From: Streptosporangiaceae bacterium
Lineage (GTDB): Bacteria > Actinomycetota > Actinomycetes > Streptosporangiales > Streptosporangiaceae
Direction: 5' to 3'
NCBI GenBank assembly: GCA_030040815.1
Contig: JASHSZ010000355.1
Span: forward strand, 1 to 5,094
Length of the DNA stretch: 5,094 nucleotides
Made by a program: the position numbers and the translations under genes. This document shows positions 1 through 4,625 of this stretch, piece after piece. How positions within the stretch are numbered: the stretch's first letter is position 1; each line of letters opens with the position of its first letter. A model generated the notes under the pieces. The model did not search any database. It was given only the letters and a program-made list of their open reading frames with translations, and was not told the origin of the DNA.

Positions 1-64
1 GCCGCCGTCCCCCAGCGGGCTCGTGCGCCCGCCGCTGCGTCGGCCGGGCCGATCCGGTGTCACG

Positions 65-310
65 ATGACGCGGCTGCAAGTTGATCCGACCGCCTGCACC
101 GGTTTCGGCCTGTGCGCCGAGTTGCTGCCCGAGCTCATCGCCCTGGATCGCTGGGGGTATCCGCTGCTGGCCGACCAGGCGGTGCCCGCCAGCCTGCTGC
201 GCCGGGCTCGGCGAACGGTCACGGACTGCCCGGCTCTGGCGCTCAGGCTGACCAGCGCCCAGGCTCCGGCGGCGCGCACGGATGACCCGCTGGACCGGCG
301 GCCCGGCTAG
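65..310 (+). CDS. [3Fe-4S] single-cluster ferredoxin
   Basis: This is a small soluble cytoplasmic electron carrier of 81 residues. Seen: Cys11, Cys17 and Cys55, in the pattern C-x5-C followed about 40 residues later by C-P. That is the three-cysteine arrangement of actinobacterial [3Fe-4S] ferredoxins, in which the second cysteine of the usual 4Fe motif is absent. The stretch CAELLPELIALDRWGYP is typical of the family. The ATG at 65 was chosen because the protein then begins with the usual MTRLxVDPxxC. A GTG at 23 is in frame, and the frame stays open to the left edge with high third-position GC, so the domain could instead be the C-terminus of a larger protein. Alternatively an upstream gene ends at TGA 66-68, giving an ATGA overlap. 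From memory of related genomes, similar ferredoxins accompany NuoF-like or cytochrome P450 genes. The partner here is not visible. The next gene starts 9 bases downstream. Confidence 0.88.
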   Translation: MTRLQVDPTACTGFGLCAELLPELIALDRWGYPLLADQAVPASLLRRARRTVTDCPALALRLTSAQAPAARTDDPLDRRPG

Positions 311-323
311 CATGCCGGCATGC
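310..323. repeat. 14-base perfect palindrome over the LLM start codon
   Basis: GCATGCCGGCATGC is a perfect 14-base palindrome that begins at the last base of the ferredoxin stop codon and covers the ATG at 320. No recognisable Shine-Dalgarno sequence lies in the 9-base gap between the genes, so the palindrome occupies the place where one would sit. It could be an operator, a small translation-limiting structure, or chance in GC-rich DNA. Confidence 0.4.
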
Positions 324-1237
324 GCTTCGCGATCTCGATTCCGCAGGTTTACGCCGACGGCGAATTCGATCCGGTTGCGTTCCGGAATTTCTTCGCGGCA
401 GCGGAGCAGCTGCCCTACGACAGCGCGTGGGCGCACGAGTCGGTGCTGAGCAGCACGCCCCAGCTGTCGCCCATCGAGACCATGACCTACGCCGCTGCGT
501 GCACCCAGCGCCTGCGTCTGGGCTGCGCGGTCTTCGTGTCAACGCTGCACAGCCCGGTGCACCTGGCCCGCAGCCTGGCGACGCTCGACCAGCTCAGCGG
601 CGGCCGCGTGGACGTCGGCGTCGGCACCGGCGGCAGGCAGCGCCCGTTCGCCGCGTTCGGCGTCGGCGCCGACCGCTACGTCGCCAGGTTCACGGAGGGC
701 CTGGCGGTGATGAAGGCGCTCTGGACGGAGCAGCGGGTGTCCTTCGACGGCGAGTTCTGGCAGCTGACTGACGCGGCGATGGAGCCCAAGCCGGCGCAGA
801 AGCCGTACCCGCCGGTCTGGATCGGCGCCGGCGCGCCGAGCGCGCTGCGACGAGCCGCGCGGCTCGGCGACGGCTTCTTCGGCTCGGGGGGCGCGCCGAT
901 CGACCGCTTCGCCGAGCAGGTCCGTCTCGTCCGCACGGCCCTCGCCGAGGCCGGTCGCGATCCCGCCAACTTTCCGATCGCCAAGCGCCTCTACATCGGC
1001 GTCGACGACAAAGCGACTCGCGCCCGCGACCGGATGCGCGCCGCGATCGCGCACATGTACGGTCGGCCCGTTCCAGATATCGAGGCGGCGGCGGTAGCGG
1101 GCACGCCGGCCGAGTGCGCCGAGGCGGTCGCGCGGACCGCGGCGGCCGGCGCCGGGCTGGTCCTCTTCACGACGCTGTTCGACCCTGGCCCGCAGGCCGC
1201 GCGCCTCGCCGAGGACGTCATTCCGCTGGCGGGCTGA
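320..1237 (+). CDS. LLM-class (luciferase-like) F420/flavin-dependent oxidoreductase
   Basis: This 305-residue protein is a cytoplasmic TIM-barrel oxidoreductase of the bacterial luciferase superfamily. In actinomycetes most such proteins use F420 and some use FMN, and the substrate cannot be read from sequence. Seen: N-terminal strand MRFAISIPQ; a YDSAWAHES segment (33-41) at the usual active-site loop; HSPVHLARSLATLDQLSGGR (78-97) followed by VGVGTGG (98-104), the most conserved part of the family; then an AAFGV...RFTEGLAVMKALW block (111-135) and KPYPPVWIGAGAPSALRRAARLGDG (161-185), which closes the cofactor site. Length matches the 280-340 residues usual in the family, and it ends cleanly. 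The ATG at 320 begins directly with the first barrel strand. The gene follows the ferredoxin by 9 bases and is probably co-transcribed with it, without proof of a functional link. No U-tract terminator is seen before the convergent gene 20 bases on. Confidence 0.92.
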   Translation: MRFAISIPQVYADGEFDPVAFRNFFAAAEQLPYDSAWAHESVLSSTPQLSPIETMTYAAACTQRLRLGCAVFVSTLHSPVHLARSLATLDQLSGGRVDVGVGTGGRQRPFAAFGVGADRYVARFTEGLAVMKALWTEQRVSFDGEFWQLTDAAMEPKPAQKPYPPVWIGAGAPSALRRAARLGDGFFGSGGAPIDRFAEQVRLVRTALAEAGRDPANFPIAKRLYIGVDDKATRARDRMRAAIAHMYGRPVPDIEAAAVAGTPAECAEAVARTAAAGAGLVLFTTLFDPGPQAARLAEDVIPLAG

Positions 1238-1257
1238 CCCGCATCTGGCGGCTGGCG

Positions 1258-1857
1258 TCACGCTGTCGCCACGACTGAGAGCACCGCCAGCACGAACGTG
1301 GCGATCGCGAGGACGCCGTGGCCGGCCGGGATGAGCGCGCGCATGCTCAAGTCGACCGTGCGGACGGGCGGCTCCACCAGGTTGCGCTCGAGCAGCTGAT
1401 CCACCAGTTCCTGGCTCAGCTGATCGTCCTCCAGCGCGCGCTTGACCACATGGTCAGGCAGCACACCGGGTGCCGGATGACGGGAACCCGAAGCGGGGGG
1501 TGCCTCCGGTGCGCCGCCCGCGCTCCGGTCGCGACGGCGCGGCGCCGGATACGGCGTCCAGATGGCTACCGTGGAGATGCCGAGGCCGATCGCCGGCACC
1601 ATCAGCACGAGCGCGAGCCAGCCGGCCGGTTTCGCGCCGGACGCCACGAAGACGATCCAGCACAGCAGGCCCGCGGCGTTCAGGCCGGCGTGCGCCACCA
1701 GCACCGGCAGCGACATCACATCGGGCCCTGCTGGCCGCTGCCGGGCTGCGCGCGCTCCACCGCTGGCGATCCAGCTGCGCACCATGAACGCGCCGAGTGA
1801 CTCAGTGACCAGCCACGTCACCAGTGTGGCGATGTCCAGCGCGCGGCCAGAGTGCAT
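1258..1857 (-). CDS. Four-helix integral membrane protein, function unknown
   Basis: I do not recognise a characterised family for this 199-residue protein. Seen: four hydrophobic segments at about residues 8-28, 49-73, 78-101 and 174-198. A polar, Pro/Ala/Arg-rich region of about 70 residues lies between helices 3 and 4 and includes an acidic amphipathic stretch (about 139-161, ALEDDQLSQELVDQLLER). His56 opens helix 2 and His180 opens helix 4, and Cys66-Trp67, Pro77 and Trp80 follow. Helices 2-4 match the membrane protein at 4626-5094 without gaps over about 40 residues. No signal peptide cleavage site or enzyme motif is visible. The ATG at 1857 was preferred because MHSGRALDIATL leads straight into helix 1; a TTG at 1890 would add 11 residues. 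The gene is separated from the upstream operon by 195 bases containing palindromes, so it probably has its own promoter. It converges with the LLM gene. Confidence 0.82.
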   Translation of the reverse strand: MHSGRALDIATLVTWLVTESLGAFMVRSWIASGGARAARQRPAGPDVMSLPVLVAHAGLNAAGLLCWIVFVASGAKPAGWLALVLMVPAIGLGISTVAIWTPYPAPRRRDRSAGGAPEAPPASGSRHPAPGVLPDHVVKRALEDDQLSQELVDQLLERNLVEPPVRTVDLSMRALIPAGHGVLAIATFVLAVLSVVATA

Positions 1858-1935
1858 GGGCAGACCCCAGCGGATAGTCGGCCCCGGCAAGTCTCGTCGG
1901 TGGCCGCGATTGCAGGTGCTCGAACCCTCCTGCGC

Positions 1936-1958
1936 TCACGTGCAGTCGACGCACGTGA
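1936..1958. promoter_or_regulatory. Inverted repeat 8-7-8 with two CACGTG boxes
   Basis: TCACGTGC (1936-1943) and GCACGTGA (1951-1958) are perfect inverted copies separated by AGTCGAC. Each arm contains the self-palindromic CACGTG, and the box centres are 15 bases apart, roughly one and a half helical turns. The element lies 79 bases upstream of the ATG of the membrane protein gene that starts at 1857. Dyads like this are typical operator sites for dimeric regulators; the regulator is unknown. As RNA it could also form an 8-base-pair hairpin, but no U-tract follows on either strand. Confidence 0.5.
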
Positions 1959-1963
1959 CGTGC
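1951..1963. promoter_or_regulatory. Second overlapping dyad, GCACGT-G-ACGTGC
   Basis: GCACGTGACGTGC is a 13-base perfect dyad around a central G (1957). It shares its left arm with the right arm of the 1936-1958 repeat, so a regulator dimer could occupy either register, or two dimers could bind side by side. It directly abuts the AT-rich dyad at 1964-1977. Confidence 0.4.
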
Positions 1964-1977
1964 TTTGATCAATCAAA
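1964..1977. promoter_or_regulatory. AT-rich dyad TTTGAT-CA-ATCAAA, possible -35 region
   Basis: TTTGAT and ATCAAA are perfect inverted copies around CA. This is the most AT-rich short stretch of the whole window. Read on the minus strand it offers TTGATT or TTGATC as a -35-like hexamer for the membrane protein gene downstream. No convincing TATAAT-like -10 is found at the usual spacing, so the promoter call is tentative and an operator is equally likely. Confidence 0.35.
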
Positions 1978-2052
1978 CCACCGCCGGCCGGAGATCGGCA
2001 TCGGGGCGCTCGCCTCGGTGGATCCGCAGGTCGACACGCCCGGCGGGCAGCG

Positions 2053-2337
2053 TCAGCTCGGCACCAGCGCCGCCAGTCCCCCCAGGCTGACGCAGTTCCG
2101 CTCGCCGCGTTGCACCACCACCATGAGCACCGCGAGGCAGGTGCGGCATCGCACGACGGTGCCGGGCGCGTGCAGGTAGACGACCGCCTCCGCCATGGCC
2201 CCGGTCGCGCCGCAGGTAGCACACGTCGCGACGGCGGTGGTCATCTCGGTGCCGAAGACGTCGTGCAGCAGGCCCCCGATGGCATTGCCGTCGAGTTCCC
2301 AGTCAGCGGCGGCGGCCGGGCTGCCGGACTGCTCCAT
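2053..2337 (-). CDS. DUF6510 family zinc-ribbon-like protein
   Basis: This 94-residue protein matches the DUF6510 pattern as I remember it: LDGNAIGGLLHDVFGTEMTTA, then two CxxC knuckles, an APGTVVRC segment and an LMVVVQRG...CVSLGGLAAL tail. Seen: Cys39-x2-Cys42 and Cys64-x2-Cys67, which would suit a structural Zn site, plus a lone Cys82 near the C-terminus. No membrane segment or signal peptide. The ATG at 2337 shares its A with the TGA of the reductase gene (TGATG), so translation is almost certainly coupled. Homologues with a longer N-terminus are possible, but the DUF6510 core begins at about residue 14 and is intact. The molecular role is unknown. Position beside a molybdenum enzyme and its reductase suggests a small accessory or electron-transfer-linked protein; that is inference only. 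Confidence 0.85.
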   Translation of the reverse strand: MEQSGSPAAAADWELDGNAIGGLLHDVFGTEMTTAVATCATCGATGAMAEAVVYLHAPGTVVRCRTCLAVLMVVVQRGERNCVSLGGLAALVPS

Positions 2338-3083
2338 CAGCTCACCCCCACTCCTCCGTATCGTTCCGTCTTGATCCGCTGCGCCGGGTAGTTGAGATCG
2401 ACCAGGTCGCTGGCGACCGCCTCGACGAAGGGCGTCGGCCCGCACACGTACGCCAGCGGTTCCTCGCCTGCAGGCCAGGCCACCTCGGCTAGCAGTGCAG
2501 GGCCGACCCGGCCCGTGTGGCCGGTCCAGCCATGCGGCTGCTGCCTGGTCAGCGTGTAGACGATCTGCACGCCGGCCGGGGCGGAGTCGAGCTCGGCACG
2601 GTAGATCACGTCTGGCTGCGACCGCGCCGAGTAGAGCAGGCGGACCGGGACGCCGCTGCCCACGTTCTGCCGGTGCCGCAGTATCGACCGGAACGGCACC
2701 ACGCCTGAGCCGCCCGCCACCAGCAGCAGCTCGGCATCGGGGTCATCGCCGGGCCAGACGAAGTAGCCGCCGATCGGGCCGCGGATCTCGATCTCATCGC
2801 CGGGCCGCAGCTCCTCGGTGAGATACGGCGACACCTCGCCGTCGTCGAGCCGCTCCACCGTGATCGCTACCGGCTCACCGGGCGCGGAGGCGATCGAGTA
2901 CGACCGCTCCGCGCGATAGCCGTCCTCGGCAGTGAGCCGCACGTCCAGGTGCTGGCCTGCCATGTGGCCCGCCCAGTCGGGCAGCCCGAGCGTGATGGTT
3001 CGCACCGACGCGGTCTCGGCGGTGACCTCGTCGACCGTCGCCGTCTGCCAGGTCAGTCGCCCGCGTACCGCTGTTCCCGCCAC
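2337..3083 (-). CDS. FAD/NAD(P)-binding oxidoreductase (ferredoxin-reductase type), likely partner of the Mo enzyme
   Basis: Two-domain cytoplasmic flavoprotein of the ferredoxin-NADP+ reductase superfamily. Seen: a beta-barrel FAD domain with AGQHLDVRL and the flavin-binding RSYS motif (about residues 60-63 counted from the GTG), then VERLDDGEVSPYL. An NAD(P) domain follows with LLVAGGSGVVPFRSILRH, the YVCGPTPFVEAV nucleotide-site motif and a C-terminal ERYGG. There is no C-terminal 2Fe-2S domain, so electrons leave from FAD directly or through a separate carrier. Start: no ATG exists in frame. GTG at 3083 gives 248 residues and a 31-base overlap with the gene before. CTG at 3056 gives 239 residues beginning LTWQTATV, where relatives usually begin, and a CTGA overlap with the upstream stop. 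I list the GTG because it is a standard start codon; the CTG is a serious alternative. The stop shares a base with the DUF6510 start. Confidence 0.88.
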   Translation of the reverse strand: MAGTAVRGRLTWQTATVDEVTAETASVRTITLGLPDWAGHMAGQHLDVRLTAEDGYRAERSYSIASAPGEPVAITVERLDDGEVSPYLTEELRPGDEIEIRGPIGGYFVWPGDDPDAELLLVAGGSGVVPFRSILRHRQNVGSGVPVRLLYSARSQPDVIYRAELDSAPAGVQIVYTLTRQQPHGWTGHTGRVGPALLAEVAWPAGEEPLAYVCGPTPFVEAVASDLVDLNYPAQRIKTERYGGVGVS

Positions 3084-3661
3084 GGGTCCCCATAGTTGTG
3101 ATAGCCGTACCGCTCCCAGAAGCCGGGCTGGTCCTCGGTGCGCAGCTCCAGGCCGCGCACCCACTTGGCGCTCTTCCAGAAGTACAGGTGCGGAACCAGC
3201 AGCCGGGCCGGGCCGCCGTGCTCGGCCGCGAGCGGGTGGCCGTCGTACTCGAACGCCAGCCACGCCTGGTTGCCGGTCACATCGGCCACCGGCAGGTTCG
3301 TGGTGTAGCCGCCGTCGCAGAACGCAAGAACAAACCTGGCATTCTCCGCTATCTGCGAGAGCAAGGTATCGATCGCGACACCCCGCCACAAGGTATCCAG
3401 CTTCGACCAGCGGGTCACGCAGTGAATGTCGGCCGTGACGGGCTCGGACGGCAGCGCCATGAGCTCCGGCCAGGTCCAGGTCTGGCTGGCCCCGTCAGGC
3501 TGCCGGACCGAGAAGGTCCAGTCCGGCAGCGGCGTATGCGGCGTGGGGCCGGCCGAGAGGACCGGGAAGTCGCTGGTCACGTACTGCCCCGGCGGAACCC
3601 TGACGGCCTCGGCCGGCGACTCGCGGTGGCGGCCGTGAAAGCCGCGAGATATGGGGCTCAC
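3053..3661 (-). CDS. Sulfite-oxidase-like molybdopterin oxidoreductase, cytoplasmic short form
   Basis: Molybdenum-cofactor protein of the sulfite oxidase/MsrP fold, 202 residues from the GTG. Seen: SRGFHGR and PPGQY...DFPVLSAGPTP at the N-terminus; DIHCVTRWSK, whose Cys81 is the expected thiolate ligand of Mo; GGYTTNLP (117-124); then EHGGPARLLVPHLYFWKSAK (147-166) and a C-terminal GYHNYGDPWREQRY, all hallmarks of the actinobacterial sulfite-oxidase-like group. It lacks a twin-arginine signal, a cytochrome b5 domain and the C-terminal dimerisation domain of true sulfite oxidases, so it should be cytoplasmic. The true substrate is unknown; reduction of an S-oxide or N-oxide is possible. The GTG at 3661 places the start four residues before SRGF, as in homologues, and 7 bases after the DUF1697 remnant stops. 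An in-frame ATG at 3679 would add six residues. It overlaps the reductase gene. Confidence 0.9.
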   Translation of the reverse strand: MSPISRGFHGRHRESPAEAVRVPPGQYVTSDFPVLSAGPTPHTPLPDWTFSVRQPDGASQTWTWPELMALPSEPVTADIHCVTRWSKLDTLWRGVAIDTLLSQIAENARFVLAFCDGGYTTNLPVADVTGNQAWLAFEYDGHPLAAEHGGPARLLVPHLYFWKSAKWVRGLELRTEDQPGFWERYGYHNYGDPWREQRYAGD

Positions 3662-3668
3662 CGCCCCA

Positions 3669-4060
3669 TCATCCCGCATCGGCCAGCATCGCCATCAGCC
3701 TGGTGACGGTAGCCCAGTTCCGGGCCGTGCCGACGACGGCCGCACCCGAGGATCCGGATAGCAGCCGAGCCGTCAGCTCGCTGCGGCCGAAGCCATCGGG
3801 GGTGTCCGGGCGAGCTCGGCGGCCGAGAGCACCACGATGGCCGGCCGGACGCTCCGGCGTTCGGCGACGGTCCGCTCCAGGGCCCGCGCGTGCCCGGCTG
3901 CGTAGTTGTCATCGCTGCGCAAGAGCAGGTTGCCGCTCTGGATGTAGGTGGCGACGTCGGTATATCCGAGGTCGGTCGCGATCAGTCGGAGGTCTGCCAT
4001 CGCGACCGTGCTGCGGCCGCCGACATTGATTCCGCGCAGCAGCGCCAGGTACCTCGGCAC
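3669..4060 (-). pseudogene. DUF1697 gene with internal deletion and frame change
   Basis: The N-terminal half is a clear DUF1697 protein: MPRYLALLRGINVGG, then MADLRLIATDLGYTDVATYIQSGNLL, from a GTG at 4060. After VVLSAAELA (near 3810) the frame runs into a nonsense tail and a TGA at 3773-3775, giving only 95 residues against about 170-180 in the family. The missing C-terminus can be read in another frame, from about 3803 to a TGA at 3669-3671: PDGFGRSELTARLL, followed by ARNWATVTRLMAML, which matches the usual family ending (GRSKLT... RNWNTVTKL). Together the pieces make only about 125 codons, so roughly 45-55 codons of the middle are gone and the frame is shifted. Function of the family is not known. 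It sits 9 bases after the DsbA-like gene and 7 bases before the molybdoenzyme gene, so operon spacing survives even though the gene is broken. A sequencing error alone would not explain the missing middle. Confidence 0.75.
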
Positions 4061-4069
4061 GGCCGAGAA

Positions 4070-4606
4070 CTAGCTGCTGGCGGCGACGGCGGTCCGGACC
4101 AGCTCCTCGAGGTGCTCCAGTGGCACCTTGCCATCGACGCGCCGGCCGTTCACATAGAACTTCGGGGTCTGATTGACCCCGTTCCGCAGGCCTTCCTGCA
4201 CGTCAGCGTCGATCTTGCGGGCGTAGCGCCGGTCGGCGATGTCCTCCCGGAACCGAGGAATGTCCAGCCCGATCAGCTGGGCGTAGCTCACCAGCGAGTC
4301 GGTGTCCAGGTGCGCGTACGGTTGCAGCAGCAGCTCGTACATCTCCCAGAACTTGCCCTGGGCGGCCGCCGCCTCGGCGGCCTCGGCCGCCTGCTCGGCG
4401 TGCGGGTGCACCTGCTTGATGGGGAAGTTGCGGAACACAAAGCGGATCTTGCCTGGGTACTCGTCGAGCATCTCGTGCACGTCCCGGAACGCGCCGCGGC
4501 AGTACGGGCACTCGTAGTCTCCGTACTCCAGCACGGTCACCGGCGCGTCGGCGGGACCGCGGACGTGATCATCATCGGTCACGACCGGCGTGCTGAACTC
4601 CTCCAC
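4070..4606 (-). CDS. DsbA-family thiol oxidoreductase, cytosolic (thioredoxin fold)
   Basis: Thioredoxin-fold protein of 178 residues with a helical insertion, of the DsbA/Thioredoxin_4 type. Seen: DDHVRGPADAPVTVLEYGDYECPYC with the redox-active pair Cys33-Pro-Tyr-Cys36; FVFRNFPIKQVHPHA after the first strand pair; an Ala/Glu-rich helix (71-83) inside the helical insertion; FWEMYELLL; and NQTPKFYVNGRRVDG, whose Thr147-Pro148 is the cis-proline that faces the active site. There is no signal peptide or membrane anchor, since the protein begins directly with EEFSTPVVTDDDH, so it should act in the cytosol. In actinomycetes such domains occur alone or fused behind Na+/H+ antiporters. The partner substrate is unknown. 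The start is GTG at 4606, 19 bases after the upstream membrane protein stops. The G-rich stretch TGGGGGC just upstream may act as a weak ribosome-binding site. Confidence 0.9.
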   Translation of the reverse strand: MEEFSTPVVTDDDHVRGPADAPVTVLEYGDYECPYCRGAFRDVHEMLDEYPGKIRFVFRNFPIKQVHPHAEQAAEAAEAAAAQGKFWEMYELLLQPYAHLDTDSLVSYAQLIGLDIPRFREDIADRRYARKIDADVQEGLRNGVNQTPKFYVNGRRVDGKVPLEHLEELVRTAVAASS

Positions 4607-4625
4607 CTTTGCCCCCAGGACTGTG

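Noticed and set aside
539..1261. Minus-strand 240-residue open frame antisense to the LLM gene
   Set aside because: Arg/Ala-rich low-complexity translation with no recognisable motif, fully opposite a gene with clear family motifs; a GC-rich shadow frame.
1253..1271. Small hairpin TGGCG-9-CGCCA between the convergent genes as a terminator
   Set aside because: Only five base pairs with a nine-base loop, no U-tract on either strand, and it overlaps the end of the membrane protein coding region.
1818..2224. Minus-strand frames of 134 and 83 residues covering the gap upstream of the membrane protein gene
   Set aside because: Both are Arg/Ala-rich out-of-frame readings of the DUF6510 gene continued into the intergenic region; no motif or plausible start.
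3084..3389. Upstream extension of the reductase reading frame
   Set aside because: The frame is open to 3389, but this part lies inside the molybdoenzyme gene and translates to an Arg/Gly/Pro-rich sequence unlike any reductase N-terminus.
3098..3706. Plus-strand 202-residue open frame opposite the molybdoenzyme gene
   Set aside because: Antisense to strongly conserved sulfite-oxidase-like motifs; its own translation shows no domain.
4361..4393. GGC-rich repetitive stretch (GGCGGCCGCC / GGCGGCCTCGG) as a DNA repeat element
   Set aside because: It encodes the Ala/Glu-rich helix of the DsbA-like protein; repetition follows from Ala and Glu codons at high GC.
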